DNA of 64,000 nucleotides from Bacteroides propionicigenes (GTDB lineage: Bacteria > Bacteroidota > Bacteroidia > Bacteroidales > Bacteroidaceae). This document shows, piece after piece, positions 8,858 to 18,507 of this stretch. Made by a program: the position numbers and the translations under genes. The DNA lies in the NCBI RefSeq assembly GCF_018390535.1, contig NZ_JAHBBW010000004.1:124001-188000 (forward strand), read 5' to 3'. The notes beneath the pieces are model-generated. The model was not told the DNA's origin. It did not search any database and worked only from the letters and a program-made list of their open reading frames with translations. How positions within the stretch are numbered: the stretch's first letter is position 1; each line of letters opens with the position of its first letter.

Positions 8858-9712
8858 ATGAAGAAGTTCGTGAAAGGAGTCCGGTTTGCTCCTAAAAACT
8901 ATTCCGACGAAGTAGAAGCTAAGATTCAATATTATAAGAGAGAGGGATACAAATTACCGTCACGTCATTTGCTGCGTACGGAAGAACAACTGGCAGGCAT
9001 ACGCGAAAGTGCAAAAATAAATACTGCATTGCTCAATTATATTTCAGAAAATATCCGCGAAGGGATGTCCACCGCAGAGATAGACCACATGGTATATTGT
9101 TTCACGACAGACCACGATGCCATCCCCGCTCCTTTTCAATATGAGGGATTTCCGAAGAGCGTATGTGTCAGCATCAATGATGTAGTGTGTCATGGCATCC
9201 CCAGTACGAAAGAGTTTCTGCGCAGCGGAGATATTGTAAATGTGGATGTATCTACCATATATAAAGGATATTTCTCCGACGCATCCCGTATGTATATGAT
9301 TGGAGATGTCCGTCCCGAAATGCAACGTTTGGTGCAGGTTACCAAAGAGTGCCGTGACATCGGCATACAAACCGCGCAGCCTTGGGCACGATTGGGCGAT
9401 GTGGGCGCTGCCATTCAGGAGCATGCCGAAAAGAACGGTTACAGTGTAGTACGCGACCTCTGTGGGCATGGCGTGGGCATCAAGTTCCACGAAGAACCGG
9501 ATGTAGAACACTTCGGCAAACGCGGTACAGGTATGCTGATAGTACCGGGCATGACGTTCACTATCGAACCGATGATTAATATGGGCACATACGAGGTTTT
9601 TATTGACGAAGCCGACGGTTGGACTGTATGCACGGACGATGGTCTGCCTTCCGCCCAATGGGAAAGCATGATTCTTATTACCGAAGACGGGAACGAGATA
9701 CTGACACAATAA
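8858..9712 (+). CDS. map: Methionine aminopeptidase, type I
   Basis: Removes the initiator methionine from nascent proteins; cytoplasmic dinuclear metallopeptidase. 284 residues. All five metal ligands are visible: D130 (VNVDVS), D141 (FSDASR), H204 (CGHGVGI), E237 (TIEPM) and E269 (QWESM), with the substrate-site His at H112. An extra N-terminal segment of about 40 basic residues precedes the catalytic domain compared with the 264-residue E. coli enzyme. A TATTTTTG -7 box lies at 8825-8832, 26 bases before the ATG. rmuC follows after 8 bases and is probably co-transcribed. Confidence 0.96.
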   Translation: MKKFVKGVRFAPKNYSDEVEAKIQYYKREGYKLPSRHLLRTEEQLAGIRESAKINTALLNYISENIREGMSTAEIDHMVYCFTTDHDAIPAPFQYEGFPKSVCVSINDVVCHGIPSTKEFLRSGDIVNVDVSTIYKGYFSDASRMYMIGDVRPEMQRLVQVTKECRDIGIQTAQPWARLGDVGAAIQEHAEKNGYSVVRDLCGHGVGIKFHEEPDVEHFGKRGTGMLIVPGMTFTIEPMINMGTYEVFIDEADGWTVCTDDGLPSAQWESMILITEDGNEILTQ

Positions 9713-9720
9713 ACACAATT

Positions 9721-11169
9721 ATGAATATCACACTATTACTCGTTGGGATTATCGCAGGAGCCATCATCGGCTATCTGATAGCCGGCAGAAAAGCCGCTGC
9801 CCTAAAAACACAAGTAGAAGCCGCCGGAGAACGTGAAGCTTTACTGAACCGTACTGCCGAAGAGCGCATCATCCGCGAACGTTCCATTGCAGAGGAACGC
9901 TTGCAGGAAGCCGGCCGCCAAGCTGCGGAACGCCTTAGCGCACAAGAGCGGCTGTTTGCCGAGCGTATTTCCGAACAGGCACACAGCTTCAACGAACGCC
10001 TTGCCGAACAGGAACGTTCTTTCGGAGAACGCATCACCGAACAACAACGGCAATGGGAACAACGTCTCGCACAACAAAAAGAAGAAGCCGAAGCCCTGCA
10101 TAAGCGTATGAATACCGAGTTTGAAAACCTTTCAAACCGCATTTTTCAAAGCAAGACAGAAGATTTCACCAAGCTGAATGCCGAGCATTTAGGCAATCTT
10201 CTGCGACCGCTGGACGAAAAAATAAAAGACTTCAAGGAAAAGGTAGAGCAAGTATACAGCACCGAAGCCAAAGAGCGCTTTTCACTGGGAGAGCGCATCA
10301 AGGAACTGGTGGAGTTAAATAACCGCCTCAGTGAAGACGCCAACAACCTGACACGCGCCTTGAAAGGTGACTCCAAGATGCAAGGCAACTGGGGCGAAAT
10401 GATTTTGGAACGTCTGTTGCAAGCATCCGGTCTGATTGAGGGCGAACACTATTTCCGTCAGGAGTTTCTCAAAGACGAACGCGGTGAAGTGATTGTCAGC
10501 GAAGAAAGCGGCCAGAAGATGCAACCGGACATCCTCATCAAGTATCCCGACGAACGAGAGATGATAATAGACTCCAAAGTTTCCCTCACCGCCTACGCCG
10601 CCTATACATCCGCCGAAGACCGCGAAGAACAGATGCGCTGGCTCAAAGCGCATTTGCAATCTGTACGCAACCACATTGACGAACTCAGCCTGAAAGACTA
10701 TTCGCACTACGACATCAAGTCGCCGGACTTCGTTATGATGTTCATCCCCACAGAAGGCGCTTACCTGCTTGCCATACAAAGCGACGCCAATCTTTGGGAG
10801 TATGCCTACAACAAGAAAGTCGTACTTATGAGCCCCACTAACCTCATCAGCGCCCTGCGTCTTTCACTCGACCTGTGGAAACGGGAAAACCAAGTGAAAA
10901 ACGTACAGGCCATCATCAAGCGCGGTACGGCCCTGTACGAAAAGATTGTGGGTTTCACCGACACCTTCCTCACCCTCGGCGACCGCATGGCAGCCTTGCA
11001 AAAAGACTACGACAAGGCGCTTAACCAACTGTCCGAAGGCAATGGAAGCGTAGTCCGCCAAGCAGAAATGCTGAAAGACATGAGCCTCACTCCGAAGAAA
11101 CGCATCTCGGCAAGACTGCTCCCCAAAGAAGAAGCACAAGAAGATACAGAACAAGAAGACGAAAAATAA
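9721..11169 (+). CDS. rmuC: DNA recombination protein RmuC
   Basis: 482 residues from the ATG at 9721, 8 bases after map; the frame is open further upstream inside map, but homology starts here. One N-terminal transmembrane helix (about 3-22, [18 protein letters not shown]) is followed by a long charged coiled coil rich in repeated [10 protein letters not shown] units (about 30-160) and the conserved RmuC nuclease-like domain ([19 protein letters not shown], then [20 protein letters not shown]). RmuC limits inversions at short repeats in E. coli (family knowledge). That is notable in a window with several inverted repeats, though no direct link is shown. Confidence 0.94.
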   Translation: MNITLLLVGIIAGAIIGYLIAGRKAAALKTQVEAAGEREALLNRTAEERIIRERSIAEERLQEAGRQAAERLSAQERLFAERISEQAHSFNERLAEQERSFGERITEQQRQWEQRLAQQKEEAEALHKRMNTEFENLSNRIFQSKTEDFTKLNAEHLGNLLRPLDEKIKDFKEKVEQVYSTEAKERFSLGERIKELVELNNRLSEDANNLTRALKGDSKMQGNWGEMILERLLQASGLIEGEHYFRQEFLKDERGEVIVSEESGQKMQPDILIKYPDEREMIIDSKVSLTAYAAYTSAEDREEQMRWLKAHLQSVRNHIDELSLKDYSHYDIKSPDFVMMFIPTEGAYLLAIQSDANLWEYAYNKKVVLMSPTNLISALRLSLDLWKRENQVKNVQAIIKRGTALYEKIVGFTDTFLTLGDRMAALQKDYDKALNQLSEGNGSVVRQAEMLKDMSLTPKKRISARLLPKEEAQEDTEQEDEK

Positions 11170-11241
11170 AGGCCTGATAATAACCTTAAAAAGACCTATG
11201 TTCTGAAAGATGAAGAACGCTGTCCGAAAGGGAAGATATTC

Positions 11242-12555
11242 TTACTTTTCCCTCGGCAGCACCTTATTCAATACCACATAGCCCGATATTCCGGCAAGTA
11301 TCGTTCCCAGAAGTACACCGAACTTCGCCTGATTCAGTAATTCCGGATACTCGCCCGCAAACGAAAGATTGGCAATGAACAAAGATACGGTAAAGCCGAT
11401 ACCGCCCAGCAAGGAAACACCGGCTATATTCCTCCAGTTCATCCCCGCAGGCATCAAGGCCAAACCGCTTTTTATCGCCAGCCACGTAAACAGATATATG
11501 CCCAGGAATTTACCTAAAAGCAAACCGGCAGCCACAGCCACACTTACATCTCCCACAATATTTCCGCTACCGCTGAACACCACACCGGCATTGGCAAAAG
11601 CAAACAGCGGCAAAATTACAAAGTTCACAGTTCCATGCAGATTGTCTTCCAATGACTGCAACGGACTAATAACATAATCGGATGCCTGTTCCACTTGTTT
11701 CAACGTAGCAATCTGTGCATTAGTCAGCACGATATTATCTGATTTGGAAACCGGAAACTCTCCTATAATATCACGAATGCGCTTGATATATTTACCTGCA
11801 TCCAGACGGGGACGCGCCGGTATCACAAATGCCAGTATCACACCTGAGATTGTGCTATGTATGCCCGATTGCAAAAACAAATACCAGATAATTATACCGA
11901 AGAACAAAAAGAATATCTTCTGCGTCACTCCTAACTTACCCATATAGTAAAGAAATACATATAAAACAGCCGCTACTATCAAATATCCGTATGCCACGTC
12001 AGCACTATAAAACAGCGCGATAACCAATATTCCGCCAATATCATCCACCACAGCGAATGCCGTTAGAAATATCTTCAGACTCAACGGAACACGCTTGCCC
12101 AGCAAGCTGAGTACTCCCAAAGAAAAAGCAATATCCGTAGCCATGGGAATAGCCATACCACGCGTTTCGGGAGTACCGGAAATTACAAGAAGCGAATAGA
12201 TGATAACCGGAACCAGCATACCGCCGCATGCTGCAATGAAAGGCAAAGCCGCCTTTCGGACAGAGGACAATTCACCGACCAACAACTCACGCTTTATCTC
12301 CAATCCCACTGCCAAAAAGAAAACAGTCATCAGGCAGTCGTTTATGAACTCTATCATCTTCAACGGATGCCCGCCATGAGAAAGCAGATTGAAGTTCCCG
12401 ATACGCAAATGAAGCTCTTGAAGCAAAAAATCCTGATATATCGGCGATAAAGACGAGTTGGCTACAACAGCAGCCAAGATAGCAGTCAGAAATAAAAGAA
12501 TGCTCGCCACTATATTCAGCGATGAAATGTTTTTCACAGTACGTAGAATTATCAT
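11242..12555 (-). CDS. nhaA: Na+/H+ antiporter NhaA
   Basis: Inner-membrane sodium/proton antiporter. 437 residues from the ATG at 12555, with about 12 membrane segments. The ion-binding pair Asp-Asp is visible in FAVVDDIGGILVIALFY, and AIPMATDIAFSLGVLSLLG matches the unwound TM4 region of the family. The frame stays open upstream to 12624, but those codons are translations of palindromic repeat copy C, so the shorter start is preferred. It lies downstream of lepA on the same strand, separated from it by the repeat. Confidence 0.94.
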   Translation of the reverse strand: MIILRTVKNISSLNIVASILLFLTAILAAVVANSSLSPIYQDFLLQELHLRIGNFNLLSHGGHPLKMIEFINDCLMTVFFLAVGLEIKRELLVGELSSVRKAALPFIAACGGMLVPVIIYSLLVISGTPETRGMAIPMATDIAFSLGVLSLLGKRVPLSLKIFLTAFAVVDDIGGILVIALFYSADVAYGYLIVAAVLYVFLYYMGKLGVTQKIFFLFFGIIIWYLFLQSGIHSTISGVILAFVIPARPRLDAGKYIKRIRDIIGEFPVSKSDNIVLTNAQIATLKQVEQASDYVISPLQSLEDNLHGTVNFVILPLFAFANAGVVFSGSGNIVGDVSVAVAAGLLLGKFLGIYLFTWLAIKSGLALMPAGMNWRNIAGVSLLGGIGFTVSLFIANLSFAGEYPELLNQAKFGVLLGTILAGISGYVVLNKVLPREK

Positions 12556-12596
12556 AAATATTTGATTTAAGGTTTCATCATTCTCCGGGAAAGAGG

Positions 12597-12684
12597 TTGT
12601 GTCAAAACGTAAAAGCCCTATCACTCTGTCATTCTGAACGTAGTGAAGAATCTCTTCTCTTGATAATTAAAAGAGGAGATTTTA
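12597..12684. repeat. Palindromic intergenic repeat, copy C (one outer arm missing)
   Basis: Begins GTGTCAAAACGTAAAAGCCC and continues through TCATTCTGAACGTAGTGAAG to the inner stem AATCTCTTCTCTT / AAAGAGGAGATT. The right outer arm that completes copies B and D is absent; the sequence passes directly into the last codons of lepA. It supplies spurious in-frame codons upstream of nhaA. Confidence 0.8.
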
Positions 12685-12688
12685 GCAA

Positions 12689-14473
12689 CTAATCCAATTT
12701 CAGCACAGCCAAGAACGCTTTCTGTGGCACTTCTACATTACCAATCTGTTTCATTCTTTTCTTACCCCGCTTCTGTTTCTCAAGCAATTTTCGTTTACGG
12801 CTCACGTCACCGCCATAACATTTAGCCGTAACGTCCTTGCGAACAGCCTTTATTGTCTCGCGGGAAATAATCTTGGCACCGATAGCCGCCTGAATGGCGA
12901 TATCAAACTGTTGTCTCGGAATCAGATCTTTCAGCTTCTCACACATACGGCGTCCCAGTTCGTATGCATTGTCAAAGTGCGTCAAGGTAGAAAGGGCATC
13001 CACCGGTTCGCCATTCAAGAGGATATCCAGCTTCACCAGTTTGGAGGGACGAAAACCGTTTGCATGATAATCGAAAGAAGCATATCCTTTGGAAATACTT
13101 TTCAGCTTATCGTAAAAGTCTATAACGATTTCACCCAGCGGCATATCATAATATATCTCCACACGATTACCGGAAATATACTCCTGTTTCACCAGCTCGC
13201 CGCGCTTGCCCAGACAAAGTGTCATAATCGGACCGATATAATCCGTGGTGGTAATCACGGACGCACGGATATAAGGTTCTTCAATGCGGTCTATCAGAGT
13301 AGGATCGGGCATACTGCCGGGGTTGTGCACCTCGGTCATGTGTCCTTGCTTGTCGTAGATATTGTATGATACGTTCGGCACAGTGGTAATCACATTCATA
13401 TCAAATTCACGATCCAAACGTTCCTGTACAATCTCCATGTGGAGCAATCCCAGAAATCCGCAACGGAAGCCAAAGCCTAAAGCTAATGAAGATTCAGGCT
13501 GGAAAGTCAGTGAAGCATCATTCAGTTGCAGTTTTTCCAAAGAAGAGCGCAAGTCCTCAAAGTCTTCCGCCTCAATGGGATATACACCGGCAAAAACCAT
13601 TGGTTTCACTTCTTCAAAACCGGCAATCGCTTCCTTACACGGACGGGCTATATGTGTAATCGTATCGCCCACTTTTACTTCTTTGGAAGTCTTAATGCCC
13701 GAAATAATATAGCCTACATCGCCCGTACGCAGTTCCTGACGGGCAACCATATCCATCTTCAGCACACCTATCTCATCCGCATCGTATTCCTTGCCCGTAT
13801 TGAAGAACTTCACTTTATCTCCTTTACGTATCACACCGTTCACAATCTTGAAATAGGCTATAATACCGCGGAAAGAATTGAATACGGAGTCGAATATCAA
13901 AGCCTGCAAGGGTGCCTCTTCATCACCTTCGGGATGAGGAATACGCTCGACAACTGCCGCAAGAATTTCCTCAACACCCATTCCCGTCTTACCGGAAGCA
14001 CGGATTATCTCTTCACGCTTGCAGCCGAGCAATTCCACGATTTCATCCTCTACCTCTTCGGGCATGGCACTTGCCATATCACATTTATTGATTACCGGAA
14101 TAATCTCCAAATCGTGCTCAATGGCCATATAAAGATTAGAGATGGTCTGTGCCTGCACGCCCTGTGAAGCGTCTACAATAAGCAACGCGCCTTCACAGGC
14201 AGCAATGGAACGGGACACCTCGTAGGAAAAGTCCACGTGTCCCGGAGTATCAATCAAGTTCAGAATATACTTCTCGCCCTTGTACATATACTCCATCTGG
14301 ATAGCATGGCTCTTAATGGTGATACCTCTCTCCTTTTCCAAATCCATATCATCCAGCATCTGTCCTTCAGTTACTTGGATAGTATTGGTGAACTCCAACA
14401 GACGGTCGGCCAAAGTTGACTTACCATGATCGATATGGGCTATGATGCAAAAGTTACGTATATTCTTTTTCAT
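12689..14473 (-). CDS. lepA: Elongation factor 4 (LepA) GTPase
   Basis: Ribosome-associated translational GTPase. 594 residues. The N-terminal G domain shows the P-loop AHIDHGKST, switch-region [16 protein letters not shown] and NKCD. It is followed by domains II, III and V and the LepA-specific C-terminal domain ([20 protein letters not shown], then the basic [18 protein letters not shown]). The CAAAGATA element at 14496-14503 is the -7 box of its promoter on the minus strand. A repeat copy separates it from nhaA. Confidence 0.98.
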   Translation of the reverse strand: MKKNIRNFCIIAHIDHGKSTLADRLLEFTNTIQVTEGQMLDDMDLEKERGITIKSHAIQMEYMYKGEKYILNLIDTPGHVDFSYEVSRSIAACEGALLIVDASQGVQAQTISNLYMAIEHDLEIIPVINKCDMASAMPEEVEDEIVELLGCKREEIIRASGKTGMGVEEILAAVVERIPHPEGDEEAPLQALIFDSVFNSFRGIIAYFKIVNGVIRKGDKVKFFNTGKEYDADEIGVLKMDMVARQELRTGDVGYIISGIKTSKEVKVGDTITHIARPCKEAIAGFEEVKPMVFAGVYPIEAEDFEDLRSSLEKLQLNDASLTFQPESSLALGFGFRCGFLGLLHMEIVQERLDREFDMNVITTVPNVSYNIYDKQGHMTEVHNPGSMPDPTLIDRIEEPYIRASVITTTDYIGPIMTLCLGKRGELVKQEYISGNRVEIYYDMPLGEIVIDFYDKLKSISKGYASFDYHANGFRPSKLVKLDILLNGEPVDALSTLTHFDNAYELGRRMCEKLKDLIPRQQFDIAIQAAIGAKIISRETIKAVRKDVTAKCYGGDVSRKRKLLEKQKRGKKRMKQIGNVEVPQKAFLAVLKLD

Positions 14474-14520
14474 TCGTTTCTAAAATTTTGGTGTGCAAAG
14501 ATACAAAAAGGAGAAGACAA

Positions 14521-14566
14521 AAAAAAATGCGTTGATAACATATCAAATGTATCAACGCATTTTTTA
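14521..14566 (-). terminator. Rho-independent terminator of the 14586-14786 gene
   Basis: A strong stem AAAAAATGCGTTGATA / TATCAACGCATTTTTT with a 12-base loop lies 20 bases after the stop of the winged-helix gene and ends in a T-run on the minus strand. Because the A and T runs are symmetric it could work on both strands. Confidence 0.8.
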
Positions 14567-14585
14567 TAACATTCCAATCTCTTTC

Positions 14586-14786
14586 TTAGTTCAGCTTTAC
14601 AAACAGTTCGCCTTCAACTTCTTGAGTAGAAATCTTGTCTTCCCTCAATAACCAGCCAAGACCCAAGAACAAATCTTTATCTACCAATTTTGTGGCTTTC
14701 TTGATTTGTTTAGCAGTTAAACCTTCAGTTTCATTCAGTGCATTCCAAATTTTTCCTGCAGTTTCACCAGCTTTTTCTTTTAACAT
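14586..14786 (-). CDS. Winged helix-turn-helix domain protein (DUF2582-like)
   Basis: 66 residues with no signal peptide. The sequence LTAKQIKKATKLVDKDLFLGLGWLLREDKI reads as a complete winged-helix fold (three helices and a wing, ending GELFVKLN). This matches small Bacteroides proteins assigned to the winged-helix DUF2582 family. It is monocistronic, with a CAAAGATA -7 element about 75 bases upstream (near 14861) and a strong terminator downstream. Probably nucleic-acid binding; the target is unknown. Confidence 0.82.
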   Translation of the reverse strand: MLKEKAGETAGKIWNALNETEGLTAKQIKKATKLVDKDLFLGLGWLLREDKISTQEVEGELFVKLN

Positions 14787-14942
14787 TTTCTCTTTATTTT
14801 TAGTTAGACATGCTTAAAAATCCGTTTCCATCAAGAAGAAATCAGATTTTATTTCAGCGGCAAAGATAGCTATTTTTATGTTATATAACACGTTAACTCT
14901 ATTTTTTTTCATATTCCTGTTATAAAAACGGCTAAAATCATC

Positions 14943-15401
14943 TTATTTTTGCTGTTTTTCCAAGTACTCAGCCCATATTGTCGCAGCTCCTTCTACCATT
15001 TTAGCACAGGGACGTTTGGCATAATACTGTTCCGTACGGGCTTCGGGAACGGAGGACTCCTCCGGCTTTTTCAGCCCCAGTAATTCGGCGCAAATCATCG
15101 AACCGTTACGTTTCTTGAATTCTTCAGCAAGTTCCTGTACCAATGCATAGTTAGCGGCTTTTCCCTCACGGTCTTTACCGTCTACGGCGCCTTTTTCCAA
15201 TCCCGCCAACAAGAACATACCGCAGGCAGCACCACAAGTCTGACGCATCCGCCCGATACCGCCGCCAAAAGAGGCGGACATACGCAAAGATTGCTCTTCC
15301 GTAAAACCGTACATATCAGCAAAGGCAGCTACTACCGATTGCGAACAGTTATAGCCGCTCTTAAACAACTCAACGGCTTTCTCTATCCTGTCTTTCATCA
15401 T
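14943..15401 (-). CDS. C_GCAxxG_C_C family redox-type protein
   Basis: 152 residues. The family signature is complete: an N-terminal cysteine in YNCSQSV, the central CGAACGMFLLAG, then single cysteines in MICAELLG and RPCAKMVEGA. The spaced cysteines suggest a metal or disulfide-based redox role, but no reaction is established for the family. It starts 10 bases after exonuclease III on the same strand, so the two are probably co-transcribed. The second ATG at 15398 may be the true start. Confidence 0.88.
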   Translation of the reverse strand: MMKDRIEKAVELFKSGYNCSQSVVAAFADMYGFTEEQSLRMSASFGGGIGRMRQTCGAACGMFLLAGLEKGAVDGKDREGKAANYALVQELAEEFKKRNGSMICAELLGLKKPEESSVPEARTEQYYAKRPCAKMVEGAATIWAEYLEKQQK

Positions 15402-15410
15402 CTTATTATC

Positions 15411-16175
15411 TTAATCTGTAATCTCCAACATCATAGGGCAATGGTCCGAATGTACCGCATCGTTCAGAATACGCGCTTCTTTCAGCATCGGACGTACCGG
15501 CTCATTCACCATGCAATAATCTATACGCCAGCCTTTATTCTTTGCCCGCGAATTAAAACGGTAACTCCACCATGTATATTCCTGTTTGTCAGGGTGCAGC
15601 TGGCGGAAAGTATCTATAAATCCTTCATTCAGAAAGCGGGTCATCCACTCTCTTTCTTCAGGCAAGAAACCACTGTTTGTGGCATTACGAACAGGATCGT
15701 GAATATCTATTGCTTCATGGCAGATATTATAATCACCGCAGAGAATCAGCTTGGGACGGGTGTGTTGCAACTCTACCACATATTGCCGGAACTTCTCCAG
15801 CCACACCATTTTAAAGGCCTGACGCTCGTCACCGCTTGTTCCCGAAGGATGATAAACACTCACAATGGACATATCGCCATAATCGGCACGGATAAACCGC
15901 CCTTCATTATCGTACTCTTCAATACCCATACCATATTCCACATGGTCCGGTTCACGTTTAGTCAAGATAGCGACTCCGCTATATCCCTTCTTTTGGGCGG
16001 AATACAGATAATGCTTGTAGCCCAATGCATCAAGCGCTTCTGCAGGGTATTGTTCCGGCTGCAGTTTGGTTTCCTGCAAGCACAACACATCCGGCAGCTC
16101 ACTCGCCAACCATTCGGGAAGCCCCTTGGCCACGGCAGCGCGCAAACCGTTTACATTGTAAGTTATAATCTTCAT
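15411..16175 (-). CDS. xth: Exodeoxyribonuclease III
   Basis: AP endonuclease/3'-5' exonuclease of base-excision repair, endonuclease/exonuclease/phosphatase fold. 254 residues, standard length. Motifs: MKIITYNVNGLRAAV at the start, the metal-binding LCLQETKL, the loop CGDYNICHEAID, WRIDYCMVN, and the C-terminal HSDHCPMMLEI with the catalytic Asp-His. It is the middle gene of a repair-flavoured minus-strand run with ogt upstream (21-base gap) and the C_GCAxxG_C_C gene downstream. Confidence 0.96.
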   Translation of the reverse strand: MKIITYNVNGLRAAVAKGLPEWLASELPDVLCLQETKLQPEQYPAEALDALGYKHYLYSAQKKGYSGVAILTKREPDHVEYGMGIEEYDNEGRFIRADYGDMSIVSVYHPSGTSGDERQAFKMVWLEKFRQYVVELQHTRPKLILCGDYNICHEAIDIHDPVRNATNSGFLPEEREWMTRFLNEGFIDTFRQLHPDKQEYTWWSYRFNSRAKNKGWRIDYCMVNEPVRPMLKEARILNDAVHSDHCPMMLEITD

Positions 16176-16196
16176 GTCTGTCTGTTTTGAGTTTAT

Positions 16197-16742
16197 CTAT
16201 TCAGTTACTTTATGCTGCTTCTCCCACTCCAACAATTGAATTTTACGTTCCAATCCCCAATGATAACCACCAAGAGCACCATCCGTACGTAGCACCCGAT
16301 GACAGGGAATCAAAACGGAAACAGGATTCCAACCGATAGCCGAACCTACGGCCCGACACGCTTTGGGAGATTGTAGTGCGGCAGCAATCTCACTGTACGT
16401 AGCCGTTTCACCGAAAGGTATTTTTAGCAGTTCCTGCCACACACGCAACTGAAAATCAGTCCCTTTCAAGTGCAAAGGCACAACATCCCTATTATCCTTA
16501 TCCGCAGACAAAGCATTCAAGGCCTTGCGCTGATACTCGTCCGTATGTTCTTCAAAGCAAGTTCCGGGAAACCGGCTTGTCATCTCGGCCAATGCAGCAT
16601 CTCTGCTTCCGGTTACGAATGCCATATAACACACGCCTTTAGACGTAGAAGCAACCAACATTTCTCCCAGAAATGTATCCGCAAAAGAATAGGCTATAGA
16701 TTCTATCGTTACGAACCTTTCGTTTAACAGGGAATGTTTCAT
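16197..16742 (-). CDS. ogt: Methylated-DNA--protein-cysteine methyltransferase
   Basis: Suicide repair protein moving the O6-alkyl group of guanine onto its own cysteine. 181 residues from the ATG at 16742, which overlaps the mntH stop in a TAATG junction, so this start is preferred over upstream alternatives. The active-site motif is SVLIPCHRVLRTDGALGGYH, and the helix-turn-helix region FGETATYSEIAAALQSPKAC precedes it. The N-terminal ribonuclease-H-like half is divergent. Translational coupling to mntH is implied by the overlap. Confidence 0.93.
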   Translation of the reverse strand: MKHSLLNERFVTIESIAYSFADTFLGEMLVASTSKGVCYMAFVTGSRDAALAEMTSRFPGTCFEEHTDEYQRKALNALSADKDNRDVVPLHLKGTDFQLRVWQELLKIPFGETATYSEIAAALQSPKACRAVGSAIGWNPVSVLIPCHRVLRTDGALGGYHWGLERKIQLLEWEKQHKVTE

Positions 16743-18001
16743 TATAAGCTTGATATTAATAACATTATATTCAATATTGTCACAATAGCTGCAATCGTAT
16801 AGAGTACAAATGTGCTCCACTTACTGTTTACGTATGGTCCCATTACTTTACGGGATGAAGTAAGGCTCACTTGCAAGAATACGGTAAACGGTAGCTGTAT
16901 GCTTAATATCATTTGAGAAATCAGTAATCCTTTAAACGGGTCACCGATAAAGAAAATCAATAATAAGGCAATACCCAAAGAAAGAATTACTCCCACCTGC
17001 GAGTGACTGTCCTTAATGTGATATGATTCACCGAATATGCCGGCAAAAATGGAACCTGCCGCCATGCCGCTCGTAATCGTCGAAGATATGCCCGCCATCA
17101 GCAAAGCCAACGCAAATACTATCGCAGCGCTACTTCCCAGCAACGGGTCCAACAATGATTTTGCCTGCTGCAATTCTTCTACCTGAATTCCGCTCTTAAA
17201 GAAAGTGGCAGCCGCCAGCAATATCATTGCACTGTTAATGGCCCACCCCACAACCATGGAGAACAACGTATCAAATAATTCATACTTCAATACTTTACGG
17301 ATAGAAGCATCATCCTGCTTATTGTACTCATGGCTCTGTATCACTTCCGAGTGGAGAAACAGATTATGAGGCATCACCACAGCACCAAGTACGCTCATAA
17401 TGATGAGCATACTCCCTTCCGGAAACGAAGGAGTCACCCAGCCCTGTACAGCCATATGCCAATCAATCTTGACGAGAAAAAGCTCGTAGATGAATGAAAG
17501 TCCTATAACGGACACAAATGCAATGATAGCTCTTTCAATCTTCTTGTAGGAGTTAGTGAAAAGCATTACCGAAACGAAAACCGTAGTCAGCACCGAACCC
17601 CACACAATCGGGATATCCAGCAACATTTGCAGTGCAATGGCTCCACCTAATATTTCAGCCAGAGAGGTAGATATGGAAGCCAGCACAGCCGTTCCCAGTA
17701 TAGGGCGCGATACCCATTTGGGAGTGTACTGCGTGGCAGCTTCCGACAAACACAATCCGGTGACGATGCCCAAGTGGGCCACATTATGCTGCAAGATTAT
17801 CAGCATAATGGTGGAAAGGGTCACTACCCACAACAGTGAATAACCGAATTCCGAACCTGCTGCAAAATTTGACGCCCAGTTTCCCGGATCAATAAAACCT
17901 ACCGTAACCAACAGTCCCGGACCGATATATCTGAATACGTCCAAACCACCCAGATAACGTTTGTGGTCTTTCCGTTGTAAGTCTTTAAAAATATTCTTCA
18001 T
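16742..18001 (-). CDS. mntH: Nramp-family divalent metal transporter (Mn2+/Fe2+)
   Basis: Proton-coupled Mn/Fe importer of the inner membrane. 419 residues from the ATG at 18001; codons further upstream begin with TTG and look like leader. The Nramp metal-site motifs are intact: DPGNWASNFAAGSEFG in TM1 and the VVMPHNLFLHS motif in TM6. Eleven or so membrane segments. It is followed without a gap by ogt. No MntR or Fur gene is nearby. The region upstream holds repeat copy D. Confidence 0.93.
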   Translation of the reverse strand: MKNIFKDLQRKDHKRYLGGLDVFRYIGPGLLVTVGFIDPGNWASNFAAGSEFGYSLLWVVTLSTIMLIILQHNVAHLGIVTGLCLSEAATQYTPKWVSRPILGTAVLASISTSLAEILGGAIALQMLLDIPIVWGSVLTTVFVSVMLFTNSYKKIERAIIAFVSVIGLSFIYELFLVKIDWHMAVQGWVTPSFPEGSMLIIMSVLGAVVMPHNLFLHSEVIQSHEYNKQDDASIRKVLKYELFDTLFSMVVGWAINSAMILLAAATFFKSGIQVEELQQAKSLLDPLLGSSAAIVFALALLMAGISSTITSGMAAGSIFAGIFGESYHIKDSHSQVGVILSLGIALLLIFFIGDPFKGLLISQMILSIQLPFTVFLQVSLTSSRKVMGPYVNSKWSTFVLYTIAAIVTILNIMLLISSL

Positions 18002-18078
18002 TGTGTTGTTTTTATTTGGGAGTATAAAAGTACTCAAATAAAAAACAAATACACTATAACTTGGTTCAAAATCAAAAA

Positions 18079-18224
18079 GGGATGCACTAAAATGAATTCA
18101 GGTATCATTCTTTCATTCAGAGGAACTTGTGACAAAGAATCTTCTCTCTTATTATGTAAGGAGAAGAGATTCTTCACTCCGTTCTGAATGACAGAATGAT
18201 AGCTGAAATTCGTTTTGACACCCC
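18079..18224. repeat. Palindromic intergenic repeat, copy D (full length, about 146 bp)
   Basis: The right arm contains GAATGACAGAATGATAGCTG and CGTTTTGACACCCC; the left arm is its imperfect complement starting GGGATGCACTAAAATGAATT. The inner stem AAGAATCTTCTCTC / GAGAAGAGATTCTT is strong. It fills most of the 260 bases between the TSCPD gene and mntH, both on the minus strand. Confidence 0.82.
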
Positions 18225-18261
18225 TCTTTTAAAAATTCCCCCTTTTTTAATCAAAGCAGAT

Positions 18262-18507
18262 TTAATATCCCATTTCGTGCAACGCTTTACAAAGCTGGTC
18301 GGGACAAGAAGTGGGACGTCCGCCACAGCGGATACCTTCCAAACGGGAAATCACCTCACTTACCGGCATTCCGGTAACCAAGCGGGACAGCCCCTGCAGA
18401 TTGCCGTTACAGCCACCCCAGAATGCGATATCCTTTACGATTCCGTCTTCCACTTCAAGTTCGATATTACTACTGCACGTGCCTTTAGTCTTGTAAGTAT
18501 AAGTCAT
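18262..18507 (-). CDS. TSCPD domain protein (TIGR03905-like)
   Basis: 81 residues. It opens with YTYKTKGTCSSNIELEVEDG and contains AFWGGCNGNLQGLSRLVTGM and GIRCGGRPTSCPDQLCKAL. This is the TSCPD module otherwise found at the end of some ribonucleotide reductases, here free-standing. Conserved cysteines suggest metal or nucleotide binding; the function of stand-alone versions is unknown. The start codon overlaps the yebC stop at 18507, so it is translationally coupled to yebC. Confidence 0.9.
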   Translation of the reverse strand: MTYTYKTKGTCSSNIELEVEDGIVKDIAFWGGCNGNLQGLSRLVTGMPVSEVISRLEGIRCGGRPTSCPDQLCKALHEMGY

